64,000 nt of DNA from Craspedostauros australis (GCA_026770025.1 JAMXDE010000009.1:1525001-1589000), one strand, 5' to 3'. Shown: positions 42,113-55,003, counted from the first letter of the stretch. The notes: generated by a model from the sequence alone, not told the origin. Numbers and translations are program-made.

Positions 42113-43631
42113 ATCAAACAAACAAACAAACAAAAGGAAAGGCATCTCTCTCTCTTGAGTAACGGTGGGAGTGCTTTTTCTCTCCAGAAAGAGGAGAAAC
42201 ATGGCAGAGCACTCGTAGACCACGCCATGGTCTCCGTCTTTGTAACGAGACAGAGACAGAGAGGCACCGACATGGGGATGGAAGACGGTGGAGGCGTCTG
42301 GGTGGTTGGAGAACCACTGCACTGTACTGCGCCGCACCACCCGGCTCTCTCTTTCTCTCTCGCCCCACGCGCCTGATCCCGCAACGAGGAGCAGTTACGA
42401 ATACGATCTGCTTTACTATGAACATGATCCCGGGATCATCGCCGGACGCTTCAGTGAGACAAGAGATGAAAGGCGAACGACACAGATACGCGGGAATGGG
42501 CACGCAGGTATTCTAACGAACCTCACATCACACACCGTTGCAACTTCAATCACATGCCGCAAGCGACGAGAAAGATGGCGACCAACCAAGAAAGGGACAT
42601 CGGATACAATACGGACAGAGGCCATCAAGGATTCCGCCAATGATCGCAGATCGTGTCAAATTCTTCGATTCACGTTGAGAACAAGAGAGAGGCTGTTGCG
42701 AATTCGTGTGTGGAAGGTGCGCGGAGTTGTGGCGATGGATGGGACGCGCAGATGGTCTTGTAAGTGGGCTAAATAATTCGAAAGCTAACGCACGAAGCGA
42801 TAGACACGACCCTTTGGGCGCCCGCAACCAGTCAGTCCGTTCGTCTCACCGCCAAATCTGCGCGAGTGCGTGCGAGGAGGAATGAACGAAGAGGTGACAC
42901 CGCCAAAAAAGAACGCGTGAGAGTTCTTGCCTTGGCTGACACCATCCAAACGTTGCGCGAGTTTTGTCTCGTGGTAGAAGTGTGTGCGTGAAGACTGAAC
43001 TAAAACAAATCTCGCGGTCAAAGGAACGGTCTTGACGGAAGCTGGATGAAACCTGAATGAAGGTCGGAGGAGATGAAGGAGGATTGAAACGTCAACACCC
43101 ACCCACACCAACAAGAGCGACGGCATCAGGCACTCTTGCACAGCGACTGCCATCAATCGTAGAGGAGCATCGTCATCATCATCAATAAGAACAAAGACTG
43201 CAACAGCAAGAACAACAGCATCACAGCCACCGTTGTCGTCATCAAAGCGAAGCGAAGGGGCCATCGATTTGAATCTCCCCATTGTCGTCTTCATTGTCAT
43301 CTTCTGCATCATCAGAATCGGCAAGAAACGAGATCTTCACAACAACAGACGTCGGCCAAGATCAGCCACAATCCAGCATCAGAATCCAGCAAGAAAGCTC
43401 CACTGTCGTTGCATCCGTCTTCATTTCGTTGTCATCTCCGGAGAGTCACTCAACTCCACTCCACTCCACAACAATCGATAGTCCACAGTCCACAGCCAAT
43501 AGGCACACAGCCATAGCCATAGCCATAACCACAAGAATCACCTCCACATCAGTTCCCCACCATCTCAACGCAACTCAAATCCAACTGAACACAGCCCAAG
43601 ACGGCCCACCGCAGCAAGTTAGACAACCACA
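42113..43631. other. Intergenic stretch upstream of the RING genes
   Basis: Holds the PPR 3' end, CT- and CA-rich spacer and a Ser/Thr/His-coding-like low-complexity 5' leader of the first RING gene. No supported gene. Confidence 0.55.
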
Positions 43632-45828
43632 ATGGACTCGCTGCACTGCATCATCTGCGTCGAACAGTTCGATCTGAAGGAGCGACAGCCGGTCGTGCTG
43701 CCCTGCGGACACACCTACGTGTGCATCATCTGCGCCAAGAAGATCCGACGATGCATGGAGTGCAGAGAGCCGTTGTACTGGAAGCCACCGCAACCGCCGC
43801 AGAACTCGAATCCGCGCTATGGGCGGTACTCTGCGGCACCGCAAACCCCACCGCATCCCTCGTATCTGCGCGGACAGCCGAATGCGCAGCAGCAAGAGCA
43901 GATTCCTCTGCCGCTGCCCAAGAATCTGGTGCTCATGGAGATGATCGAAGATGCGCAGAGGAAAGAAAAGCAGCTGCGCAGACTCAAGGAGGCCAGCGAG
44001 GACTCCAGCGCTGGATTGGATGTCATGGAGAGTCAGGATGACAGCGAGAACGACAGCGTCAGTGATGGCAACGCGGAAGATGTGTGGGACTCCACCATGT
44101 GCCATGCCTGCGGAACTTACTCCGTCAAGGAAATCAAGGGACTGGTGGTGCTGCCGTTCGATCCCAACCGTTCTCATCACGGATCCAGCGATGCCGAGGA
44201 AGACAACCTCAGTCTGACGCACAGCAACTCGATCCTGGATGGCGCGGACCTCGAGGGCTGCCATCGCAGAAGCTGGTCGGCATCGGCAGACTTTGATCTC
44301 GCCGAAGAGAAGAAGGTCGAGGTGGAGCTGGACAGCGACAGTCATGACAACTATCCGCTCGAACCGTTCGTGGTGGAGCATGGAAACATGGTGCAGATCG
44401 TCGATATCACGGACGATGGCGTCTACAAGCTGGCCCGCAACAAAGGCTTCATCGTGGCCAGTGCAGATCAGATTGTCAAAGGTGCGTACTTTCGTTTGGT
44501 TTGATTTGATTTCGATGGATGGATGAATAGTAGATGTGGAGCTGTCGTCGTCATGTTAATATTCATGCTCTACTGAATCACTCACTCACGCTTTCCAACC
44601 TCTCTTCCTGTCACACAACACATGTCACACAACTAATGCTCCGCCACACACACACTACACCACTGGATCATTGAACCATTGAATCACAGTGGGAGCACCA
44701 CAGGATGCCTCGTGCAAATTGGAAGGAATGCGCGCAGCGGCACAGGCGGAACAACGGGCCATCCAGAAGAGACTTCAAAAGATGGAAAAGATCTGTCAGA
44801 ACCTCAAGGAGGACATCAAGCTGGAACAGCAGCAATGCGATGGTGCCAATGTCATCCGAGCGCCTCTGCATGATGAGGACAACGTCAACGATACTCAAAA
44901 GCAAGACGCAAGCACCGTCGGTACCATCAAGCAGGACAAACCTTCGTCACCCGTGGCAAGCAGCACGCTCACGGCACCGATGACTCCCACAGCACACTCC
45001 TGCACGCCTGAGCGAACCCCAGAGGTCCTGCATCTCTCCTCCAGCTCCTACTCCACGGAGATCGAGATCGGCGGAGCGCCAAGGATGCACAACCACCTGC
45101 ACTCCCCGGCACACTCGTGTCCCATGCCTCTGGACACCACCATCCAACCCTACCTCGATGTCAACCAGAGAGTCGGGCTCCCGGCCTACCGCATCAGCAC
45201 CGACGACGACCTCTCAGGTCTGCAGATCGGATTCGGATGCGGAACGTCTCTGTTCGGTGAGAGGCTCCTGGAAGAATCCAGGGGCAACGGTCAGCATGAA
45301 GGTAACGAGAACTACATGTCCCTGTCCTTCGATGATGGCAGCCTCGCGGAAGACCGCACCCTGCGACCACGCACGGTCAGCGTCGGGACCTACAGCCGGC
45401 GCCTCAGCAACGGCGGCATGTCAAACAGCAGTCAGATCCATCGAATCGGCCCCACCACACCCATCAACCCGGCCCACGTCCTCGGTGAGGATCCAGTCCA
45501 GAACTATGCCAACAATGCAACCAACCCCAACAGCACACCCATCTCCCTCCAATCCAGCTCCTTCGATGGAGCCGGCGTCAACTGGAGAACGGGCATGAGC
45601 GGCCATCGTGGACTCAGCTCGACCAGGAAGAAGAATGTCAACTCGCCCTCCAACAGACGCAGCGTGCGCTTCATGAGCGTCCATCGTGGCGCCGCCGCTC
45701 CGCCGCAGCAGAGACCGCACCGTCCACATCATCAGAACCAGCAGCAGCTCTTCCAGTATCACCAATCGCACGTGCAAGGTCCACCATCCATCCGATCCGC
45801 AGCTTCCTCCGCTGCGACCGTCCTTTAA
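43632..45828 (+). CDS. RING-finger protein, first of a tandem pair
   Basis: Two exons, 43632-44481 and 44690-45828 (phase 1 junction; donor GTGCGT), encode 662 residues. A C3HC4 RING sits at the very N-terminus (C6, C9, C25, H27, C31, C34, C41, C44), so an E3 ubiquitin ligase role is likely but inferred. Next come a Pro/Gln-rich linker, a conserved LPKNLVLMEMIEDAQ helix with a coiled coil, an acidic stretch, a CxxC pair in MCHACGTYSVKEIKGLVV, and a beta-rich block (VQIVDITDDGVYKLARNKGF) that resembles an SH3-like fold and ends at the intron. Exon 2 holds a coiled coil and a long Ser/His/Pro-rich tail with LSFDD and RTG...HRGL motifs. The next gene repeats the whole order. Substrate is unknown. 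Confidence 0.85.
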
Positions 45829-46404
45829 TCACAAATTTAAAACCTAACATTTATTACATGCATTGAGATGATGCAAACACAGCGGATGGTCACCGATTTC
45901 GGTGACATGGACCGAAATGCACGGATGGGGCCACGTCCCACAACAGCAGGCGGAAGCATCACACAGCCTCCCGCAATCTTGTACCTCTCCGCGTCGTGTG
46001 GTTGGTAGTCCATCATGGCGGAAAGCGCAATTATTGCATCCGTTCCTCACTTGTTACGCGCCCACATTTAAGACCCCGCCATTTTGTGATCCTCACTTAA
46101 GGCCTCATTGGATACACGGACGTTATTCTCTGGTTAATTCGGTTTTTGTACGGAACAAAGCGCACTTGGTTCCAGTCAACACCACGGCAACAAGGGTGGC
46201 AGCAGTGGCAGGGATGACAGCTCAACTCGGCTCACAACTGAAGCACTGTCAACTCTTGTTTGCTTGCTTGGATGCAAGCCAAAGAGAGACAGCAACAACC
46301 ATACCTGCAATAGCAATAGCAATAGCAATAGTAGCAACAGCAACAGTAACAACAGTAGCAACAGTAGCCGCAACAGAAAGAGAAGAAGAAGAAGAAGAAG
46401 GAAG
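45829..46404. other. Spacer between the two RING genes
   Basis: Terminator/promoter spacer. The right end is an AGCAAY/AACAGC microsatellite and a GAAGAA run (46300-46403) that is open in frame with the second RING gene but reads as low-complexity leader. Confidence 0.55.
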
Positions 46405-48294
46405 ATGAGGACAGGATCCAAGCAACCGTTCTCGTTCCATTGCACCATCTGCTATGAGATCTTCGACCCGGCCAAGCGGCCTCCGGTGGTGCTGCCCTGC
46501 GGCCACACCTACCTCTGCTCGGACTGCTCCTGCCGCCTCGACAAATGCATGGAGTGCCGCACGCCGCTCAGCATCAAGGTGGCCAGCCAGGAGGCCGCCG
46601 CCCAGCAGCAACAGCAGCAGCAACAGCAGCCCGTCGACGACTTCAGCTGGGGCGCCATCCGCGCGGCCAGACAGCGCAAGCAGCGGCAGCAGCGCATGAA
46701 CAGGTACGGCGTCGCCGCATCGCCGCGCGCGGATGGCATGGAGACGTCGCAGTCGTCGTCTCCCACGGCGCATCCCGCCGCATCGGCGTCCGCTGCGGGA
46801 CAGTCGTCCATCAACCTCCCCACGCCCAAGAACCTGGTGCTGCTCACCCTCATGGAATCCGCGCAAGCGAAGCTCAAGCAAGCGGAGCAGAAGGAACTGC
46901 AGAGCGGCTACGAGAGCGGCAACGATGATGACATGGTGGACCACAGCATCCGTCTGGCCTCCAACACGTCGGGCACCTACGTTGTCAAGCGTCACGAAGG
47001 TCTGCTCGTGTACGACATCCCTGAAGCCAAGCGAGCGGGATCGCGCGCACGAGCTTCCGAAGCGGCGGCTGTTGCAACAACGAAGCCCATATACAATCTC
47101 TCTTACAGCCAGAATGTGCAGATCTCTTACATGACCAAGAACTTTGCATACGTTGCGTACCAAGGGGGGTACATTCCTCTCGAGTCCAAAGAGGATCTCA
47201 TCAAAGGTACGTACAACACGAGTTTGTCAACGTGCATCTAGGTGTACCTGCTTGTACCTGCGTTGACCTGCGTTCGCATATGGTTTGTGGCATGTGCTTG
47301 TTGTGTGTACATGTGCTTTGTGATATGTGCTTCTTGTATGCCATTTCAACCCAACTCAACATCCGTGCTGCCCCTCTACTCTATTCTATTGTCAAACGTC
47401 TACTCGTACTCAGTCGGACCACCAACCGAACACGTCACGAGCATGGAGGGAGCACGGGAGGATATCAAAAAGCAGATGGAGGATCTACAGCAAAAGATGC
47501 GCCTCCTGCACATGCGTGATCAGGTGCTTGCGGAGTCCATAATGGAGGTTGCAGATCAGCACATCGACAACGAAACCCTCATGAACCCTTTCGGTCCGGA
47601 ACCAGACGAGGTCAACATGCTGCAGACAGCGGATCGCGTGGAAGGAATCAAGCAGGAGCGATTGCAGCAAGAGTTTGAGGAGAAGAAAATAGCAGAAGAG
47701 GAACTGCTGCGACAGCAACACCAAGATCGTCAACGATTCTGTATGCCCGACGACGGGCGAAAGCCACCAGCCACGCCCCAGGGATACCGCAGCGCACCCA
47801 CCACGCCTGCCTCCACACGCAGCAACACCAGCTCGCCCGCCAGCATCGGAGCGGGACCGTCCGCCCAAGCCTACGGATCCCTCTCCTTCGATGACCGCGC
47901 CTACCACGACGTGGACAACGACAGCCGCGATAACGACTCGGCCAGATCGCTGGGCGACATCGAACACGCCTACCTCAAACCATGGCACATAGCCAATGCG
48001 GACGAGGACAACCTGCAGGGCACGTTCTTTTGCGCAGCGGCCGACATGCTGCCCACCATGTTCGGCGGATCCAAGCAATCGAGGGACAAGAAGCAGGAGC
48101 AGCAGCACACCAGGGCCGTCAGGTATCCCGCGGTCGCCAGAGAATTGCAGCACCAGCATCTGCCCTCCCACTTTGCCGATGACAGGAGCATCGTCAGCAA
48201 CACGTCCCACGTCGATTTCCGTACCGGCTTCTCGCATCATGCCGGTCTCAACGTGGCGCACAGGAGGAAGTTGGGCGGCAGTCCGTGGAAATGA
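46405..48294 (+). CDS. RING-finger protein, second of a tandem pair
   Basis: Two exons, 46405-47206 and 47414-48294 (phase 1; donor GTACGT), give 560 residues. The C3HC4 RING (C13, C16, C32, H34, C38, C41, C48, C51) lies at the N-terminus as in its neighbour. It shares the LPTPKNLVLLTLMESAQ helix, a GTYVVKRHEGLLVY strand, the final IKG before the intron, VG-P at the start of exon 2, a coiled coil and the terminal LSFDD and RTGFSHHAGL blocks. Intron position and phase are the same, so this is a tandem duplicate with strong divergence outside the motifs. I start at the ATG just before the RING. An in-frame ATG at 46264 would add 47 Asn/Ser/Arg residues from a microsatellite, which I take as leader. 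A Gln run follows the RING. Confidence 0.85.
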
Positions 48295-48681
48295 AGAAAA
48301 CGGATGCAACTATGGAGCGTGCGTACCTGTATGCATGGTGCCAATTCTCTCTATGATAACTGTGAACGAGTGTAGTTTTTCATTTTTGTACAAGCATGTT
48401 GCACTAGTATCTATTGTATTATTAGGTATATTCCGATTCTGTTATTGATACAGAGGATATGTGTGGTACGCCGAGTGTGGATGTGGTGTGGGGTGTGGGG
48501 TGTGGATGCGCAAAGAAGATGATTGTTAACCTCCTTGGATGAAGCGCGTAGGCGCAATCGCCCACAGTTGTCAATTGTGGGAAGAGAAGAGAACCGTTTT
48601 AGCTCCAATCCACGATTCTCCATCCAATGCCCAGTACAAACAACAACAACAACTTCAACAACAACGACTTCAACACCACCA
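48295..48681. other. Spacer between the second RING gene and IPK1
   Basis: Open in frame with IPK1 from a TTG at 48523, but with no in-frame ATG. The CAA/ACT-rich end is likely the IPK1 5' UTR. Confidence 0.55.
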
Positions 48682-49854
48682 ATGCATAATATGTACACCA
48701 TGCACACAATCACATCGGCCGACGACTGGAAGTACTTTGCTGAGGGCGGCAAGCATGTCCTCTTTGTCTGCACATCGCAGCAGCATCCGCACTTCGCTGG
48801 CAAACTGCTGCGCATCGCCAAAGGCACCCACCAAGCCACCGTGACTTCGCAGCAATACATCCAACAATGCATCCTCCCGACCATCGGTGCAGAGTACCTC
48901 GACACGCCCACGATGGTGCGCATCGATCCCGACTGTCTATCGCAGCTGCAACGGCATGCCATCGAACACACGACGCGCGACAAGGACAAGATCGTGTTGC
49001 AGCAAGACCACGCATGGCTTTGGACGAACTATCGCAGAAACATGACGATCGAGTTGAAGCCAAAGGCCGGGTATCTTGCCTTTGCGCCGTTCGTCCAATA
49101 TCCCATCAAGTACAAGGCGAGCCGCTTTGCGCTGTTGCAACGATTGTGTCAGCAGAACCATCTCGTCAAAGGGTGGCAGTCCTGCGCGGATTTTGAGGTC
49201 AGCCAGTACGATCCCATCGCCACCTTTCGAGATGCGTCCTGCGATCTGCAAGGTCTCTTCCGCACGCCGCAAAACAATTTGAGGATATGGCCGTCGTCTT
49301 CGTGCAACGGCAATGCGGAACAGCTGTTGTCTCAGATCCTGAAGAAGGAGCATGGACTGTTGCAACGCATATTGCGATTGCAAAAGCTGGATATCATCGA
49401 TGCCGACGGAGCCGTGTTGCTGTACGATGAACTCGTCCAACGACATTGCAATGGGGATCGAATCCGGGCAGAACAGCTCATCGACGATCTCAATCCGCAC
49501 GGTGACAACGACCATGCTGCAGTCACATCGATTCCATTGCTGCAGCATTCTCCTTTCCCACTTCCAACGCAACATGAGACGATACGAATGTACTGCCAAC
49601 TCATCGATGAGCCATCGGCAAGTCAAGATCAGGCCATGGCGTTGATTCCACAATTCACGCAAGATGAAATCGTGTACCTGTTGCAGAATTGGTTGCTGTC
49701 TCTCACCATGTGCGATGTCAGCATCTTGATGTCCATCCGCGATGCTGACGACTATGACATCGTCGTGATGGATTGCGATCCGAAACCTGCCAGCAAGTTG
49801 CGCACGCGAGGTCAGCGTGAGGCGTTGTTCGGGTTATTGGAAGCGGACGGGTGA
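48682..49854 (+). CDS. IPK1: Inositol-pentakisphosphate 2-kinase
   Basis: Phosphorylates inositol pentakisphosphate at the 2-position using ATP, giving phytate (InsP6). A single exon of 390 residues from the ATG at 48682, near the size of plant and yeast relatives. Family hallmarks: DWKYFAEGGKHVLF near residue 15 (the ATP-binding N-lobe, usually W.Y..EG..N.VL), KLLRIAKG, the central IELKPKAGYLAF with basic SRFALLQ just after (near 122-145), and the C-terminal DIVVMDCDPKPASKL near 360, the metal-binding DLDPKP motif. The order and spacing of these three blocks are what decides the call. Residues upstream of 48682 are open but lack an ATG. The 3' end faces the RNA polymerase I gene, 285 bp apart. 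Confidence 0.85.
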   Translation: MHNMYTMHTITSADDWKYFAEGGKHVLFVCTSQQHPHFAGKLLRIAKGTHQATVTSQQYIQQCILPTIGAEYLDTPTMVRIDPDCLSQLQRHAIEHTTRDKDKIVLQQDHAWLWTNYRRNMTIELKPKAGYLAFAPFVQYPIKYKASRFALLQRLCQQNHLVKGWQSCADFEVSQYDPIATFRDASCDLQGLFRTPQNNLRIWPSSSCNGNAEQLLSQILKKEHGLLQRILRLQKLDIIDADGAVLLYDELVQRHCNGDRIRAEQLIDDLNPHGDNDHAAVTSIPLLQHSPFPLPTQHETIRMYCQLIDEPSASQDQAMALIPQFTQDEIVYLLQNWLLSLTMCDVSILMSIRDADDYDIVVMDCDPKPASKLRTRGQREALFGLLEADG

Positions 49855-50139
49855 TGCAGGTGGTGGAGCGAGAGTTGGTCCGCCCATGGAGTGTCAATGT
49901 GAAGGATCTTTCTGATGATTTGATAGAGGATGTGCATACTGCGAGTAAATACAATTGTGCGCTTTAAAGTAGAGTGGAGTCTTGGCACACGTACACGCAA
50001 GATCGCCTTCCTCATTCTACAGACAGTTGCTACCTCCATCGGTATCCTTGTTGCTCTCATCACTGATACATACTTCATGTATGCTTGCGCCTGTGCTTGC
50101 ACTAACACTTACGCTTGTGTTTACGTATATTAATGTGCA

Positions 50140-53100
50140 CTAGTCAAATGCCAGTTTCAGCTTCACGTTCATCGCTCCCAATTCGTTGACCAGATAACGG
50201 AAGACGTACGGCAGGATGATCGGTTCCACGCTCTCATCGTTCGCGGTCTCGCTCTTCAGCGTCTTCTGGCATTCGGGATTGCGACAGAACAATCGAAGCT
50301 TGGCCTTGTGCATGGCCTCGCTTGCGCTCTGTCCGGCCGACAGCACCGTGCTGCGTTCTGTGGTCGGCAGCAGCAGATCGCCGCATCTCGTGCATGCGTA
50401 GGCGGTGTGCTTGTCACTGCAGTTCAGCAGACGATCCTGGAGGAGGAAGGCAGTGCCGTGACTCAATAGACTGTCACGTTCCATCTCTCCCAGACGGATA
50501 CCGCCACCTTTCTTTCTTCCCTTGATCGGTTGGCGCGTCAGCGGGTTCACGGGACCCGTGGCACGCACCTGGTACTTGTCGGACACCATGTGACGCAGAC
50601 GTTGGTAGAACACGCACCCGATGTACAGATCGGCGTGCATCAGGCAACCGGACACGCCGCTGTACAATGGTTCGCTTCCGTAGTAGTTGTAACCGGCGGC
50701 TTGCAGCTGTTCGCCGAAGTAATCGACGGCGATCTTGTCGCCGGATTCGTGGAACTGGAAAGGCGTGGCGTCCTGGAAGATGCCGTGCATGGCGCCGGAC
50801 TTGCCTGCCATGCTCTCCACCAGCATGCCGATCGTCATACGGCTGGGGAATGCGTGCGGGTTGATGATGACGTCCGGCGAGATGCCGCTCTCGCTGAACG
50901 GCATGTCCTCCTGCGGCCACAGGATGCTCAGCACACCCTTCTGTCCATGACGGCTGGAGAACTTGTCACCGATGACTGGGTTACGGTTGAAGCGCAGCGT
51001 GATGGATGCCACGTTCTCCGCCTCGTTGCCACTGTCGGGACCAATCATGCGAGCTGCCTGGATGTAGGCCGGCTCCTTCTCCTTGTGGACGCCAACCTTG
51101 TCGCGGCCGTCGGTTGGGTTGATGACGCAGTAGAGCGGATCACCCTTCTGAACGACGGAACCGACGCGGGGGAGACCGTCGCATTCCAGGTTCTTGTACT
51201 TGAACTGGTTGTTGGGATCCAGCTTGTTCGAGAACTTGAGCTTGGGTCTGTCCGCTGATCCAGCCGCCGAGGCCATCTTGGCCTCCTCCGCGAGTCGCAC
51301 GGTCATGGTCTTGAACACGCTGGCGTGACCAAAGCCTCTTTCGCACGAGCTCTTGTTGATGATGACGGAGTCCTCCATATCGAACCCGGTGTAACTCAGC
51401 ACGGCCACAACGGCGTTACAGCCATTGGGATATTCGTCCATCTTGAATTCGCCATGGATCTTCGTTTGAACGATGGGCGCTTGTGGATTCTGCAACTTGT
51501 AGAGCTTGTTGTCCGTGCGGTATCCCAAGGAATGCAGGGGCGTTCCCATGGTCTGCTTTCCCATCTGGCACTGGTACATATTCCTTGGCGACTGATTCTG
51601 ATCAGAGAATGGCGTCAGGTTGGCGATGAGACTGAGCATGTTCGTCGGTTTGAGTTCCTGATGCGTGGTGATACCCTCTCGCACGTCCGCATCAAGACAG
51701 GCGATGTCCATGAAGGCCTGTTCCATCGGACCGATCATTTCGATCTTGCCGCTGGCACGCTGCAGAGTCGGTCGCACCAACCGCGCGGCTCCGGTGAAGA
51801 GGTACAGACCGGGGAATGGCGAACCCGGTTGCCCGGCTGGGATCATCGCGATCTCCAGGGTGGGCGCCACCTTTGGCGAATCCTCGACCTTCAGTTGCCT
51901 CAGCCGGTTCGAAATCTTTCGACAATCCGCAGGACTGGCGCTGCCCAGGACGCGACCATCGAGGCAGACGGGGAACTGGGTGTGGCTGGAGTAGGCTCGA
52001 CCTTCCTCGGTCGTGCCTCCTGCACCGACGGGGACGACGCCCATCGAAATCAGAAGCTTGTTCAGATCCTCCATGCCATCACCACCCTTTTTGGCCGGGT
52101 GCGTCATGAGATGACATTTGAGGGACAAGTGACTCAGCAAACCACAAGGACCGCCATCGGGCGTGTGGACGGGGCAGAGGAATCCCCACTGATCCGGCAG
52201 GAGCTTGCGCACCGCCGTGGTCTTCATCTCCATGAAGAACTGCCCACGATGCACAGATCGGAAATGCGCGCAATATCGCAAGAAGTTCAACTTCTCCGCA
52301 ACGATGGTGTATCCGGACACCTGCATGAGATCGAGACCTGTTGACGAGATAATGTTCCCCGTGGAAAGGAAGTGGGCGAACTTCCTGCCGACGCCACCTC
52401 CAGATATGCCGGAGTAGCGATCGAACAGCTTGCCCCAAAAGTGGACGTCTTCGACTCGGGACACGAAGCGCGGGTAGTCCTTGCGCATCTCCGTGATGAT
52501 GCCCATGCGCACTGCCTGGAGCATCTCGTCGAACTTCTCCTTGACGAAGGAGCACGCCAAATGGCCCGGCATGAGGATTTCTTGATTTTGCAAGGAGTCG
52601 GAGTTGTCGATGCCGCAATCACCTGCGGCGAAGGAGTAGAGCTTGCGGATGAGGAGGATGAGGCATTCGAGCTTGTCACGGTAGTCCGGGACATGAATGA
52701 GGACGTAGCGCCGCAGCATGTAGTGACCAATCTCGACGTCGGACGTTGTTTCGGCCTTCTGACTGAGGCGGCGGAATCTGGCCCCGATGTACTCCAGGCA
52801 TTCGTTGGGTGTGTTGAGGTTGGGATGGCGCGCTGCAGCATCCTGAAGCAGCAGCTCTCCACGCGCCCTGAGGAATGTGTTGCTGTCGTTGCCTTGGACG
52901 ATGCGTCTGTAGAGCTCTTCGTCGGTGATTCCCATGGAGGTCTCCGTGTCTTGTCTGTCGGCCTCCATTCCGCTGAGTGCGCGCACGATGAGGATGGCGG
53001 GGATGAGGAATTCCTGTTTGCGCGCGACGAATTTGAAGCTGGCTCCGCCGTTGGTGAGGTAGTGGACCGTGTTGGTGATACTTGTCTGGTCGCCATTGTG

Positions 53101-54228
53101 TCTGGCGCAGCGGATGGCAACTCCGAGATCGGTGTACGTCAGACCGCGGTTTTTGTAGTTGGAACGCTGAATGGCTGTGGCATGATTTCTGCGGGGGATT
53201 TGGAGCATACGAACGCATCGTTCGATACCGTTGACGATGAAGTATCCGCCAAATTCGCTCGTCTGAGGGTTCACATGTGTTTGGTCGAAAGCCACAATGG
53301 ACGTGTGCATGTAGTTTGAAGTCAAATATTGTACGAGTATTCCATGAGTCGATGTTGTGGGCGGTGTTGCTTTTTGCTGCAGATCACAAGATCAAAAGAA
53401 GAAGATCAACACCAAATCTTCGATCGGGCGCAGATAAAAATGCCGTCTGAATACTCGTACTTGGATGATTCGGCAGTATCATGTAGAGCATTGTGGTATG
53501 ATGGTATGTCGAAGTGGTATTCCGCCATGCTCGTATCATGTCACATCCTGCCATGCTGCATGTGCTAGTACCATGTAATGTATTGCAGGTGCGCACGCAT
53601 GATATCCATCCATCCATCCATCCATCCATGCATGCATGCATCTATCTCAGCCACAACTCACCTCTTCGTGAAGCTTGACCAACTCGGGCGGGTTCATGCC
53701 ATGCAAATGGCAAGCCTTGCTCATGACCATGATAGGCAACGGACCGAAATTCCTCTCCAGCTTATTGACTCGACTCTCGATTTCCACGCCATTCCGCCGC
53801 TGCACGATCTGATAACAAAAGCGGCCCAGGATGTTGCCAGAGTACATCAACCCGCGCTCGCGAGATTCGCGTGGAATGAGCTGGTTGGTCCTGCCGCACG
53901 ACGACGGCTTGACGGGCTTGTGGACCTTGACGTCCTCGATCCAGAATCGGATCGTCGGCGTCTCATCCCAATTGATGGACTTGCGCTCCTCCTCATCGCG
54001 CAGGACGTTGGGGTCGATGAGATCGATCTCGGCTGGTTCCAGATCCTTGACGCCGCGCGTGATGCCCGTCTCGAGGAAGTAATTGAAGGATTCCACGTGG
54101 GGTGCTGTCAACGTGCGCAGCCGGTCGACATCTTCGGTGCTGGGGAGGTGGCCGCGTCGGAAGGAAGGGCAGGTCTCCTTCAGGTCTGTCTTGGATTCAC
54201 CCCTGAATTCGCTCTTGACCTTCGTCAT
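50140..54228 (-). CDS. RPA2: DNA-directed RNA polymerase I second-largest subunit (RPA2/RPA135)
   Basis: Core subunit of the nucleolar polymerase that transcribes rRNA. Exons 54228-53662 and 53262-50140 (phase 0; intron 399 bp) give 1229 residues, close to yeast RPA135 (about 1200). The start at 54228 (MTKVKSEF) is the first in-frame ATG. Blocks: a protrusion region (HVESFNYFLETGI; FGPLPIMVMSKACHL), EFGGYFIVNGIE after the junction, lobe, LSTGNI..., GFLCPVHTPDGGPCGLLSHL, the signature GDKFSSRHGQKG near residue 953, the clamp-anchor region GGGIRLGEMERDSL, and a C-terminal Zn ribbon (C-x2-C ... C-x4-C, about 1136-1187). The Pol I assignment over Pol II/III rests on the VNGIERCVRMLQIPRRNHATA block. 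The intron holds an (ATCC)n microsatellite. Confidence 0.93.
53604..53640. repeat. (ATCC)n-(ATGC)n microsatellite in the RPA2 intron
   Basis: Repeats of CATC/CATG units close to the donor end of the intron. Confidence 0.85.
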
Positions 54229-55003
54229 CGTGCTGGTGCTCGATTCGGTGTGGAGTATGCGTGATTGCTGCGTACGACCTATTGCTCTATTCAGTTCTCC
54301 TTGATTCACAAACAATCGAACATCCACACATCCATTGATTGATCGATTGATCGATTGAATTGCCACCGATGATTTGCTTCTGTGTGTGTATGGGTGGGTT
54401 GGTGCAAAAGCTTCTTGGCGTTCTCTTCCCTCACATGGATCAGTTCTTCATCCAGAGCAAGGCAGTCTCTGGAGATGCAGGTGATGGTGATCACATCAGG
54501 GTGGCCATTTCGGTGTTGTTGCGCCCATCATCTTTCTCCTGTTGGCATTTGGGGAACGAGTTTTGTGATGGCAGATTTCGTTGGTTTTGGGATCTGTGCC
54601 GAACGCCGTCCAGACAGTGGGATTTTATGATCACCTCGATCAAAAGTGTGCTAGATCACGAGTACCTCCGTCACAAGACCGGAATACGCTCGCGATCTTT
54701 CGCTGTTTGGCTTCAACAAAACTGGAAGGAACCAGCAGACGTCACAGCATGTCGCGATGTGTGAGCATTTTTGTTGGTGCGTTGTGCCATGACACGATGC
54801 AGCGTGGCGACTTGGGTTTCGTGTTGGGCTTTTCCGTCGTTGTTGTGGCGTTGTTGGTCTTTCTGTGTCTCTGTGTGTCTCTCCCGAGTGCTTGTTCCTT
54901 CTCCTGTGTGCTGGGGAACAAGAGAGAGAGCATCGACACCAGCGACAACGATCGATCCAGCCATCAACCTCGATAACCCAACAAACCAAAGAAACGATCA
55001 ACC
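54229..55003. other. Divergent promoter region between RPA2 and the first LHC gene
   Basis: 775 bp between two divergent starts. The RPA2 side carries a GATT/GATC-rich run (about 54338-54358), and the LHC side a CAAACCAA-type 5' leader. No separate gene is supported. Confidence 0.6.

Noticed and set aside
46264-46404. Longer N-terminus of the second RING gene
   Set aside because: It adds only Asn/Ser/Arg from a microsatellite, whereas the paralogue starts directly before its RING.
46249-47163. 304-residue minus-strand frame over the second RING gene
   Set aside because: Antisense shadow. The plus strand has a clear RING and in-frame splice to exon 2.
48523-48681. Longer IPK1 N-terminus
   Set aside because: Begins at TTG. 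The first in-frame ATG is at 48682, right before the conserved kinase N-lobe.
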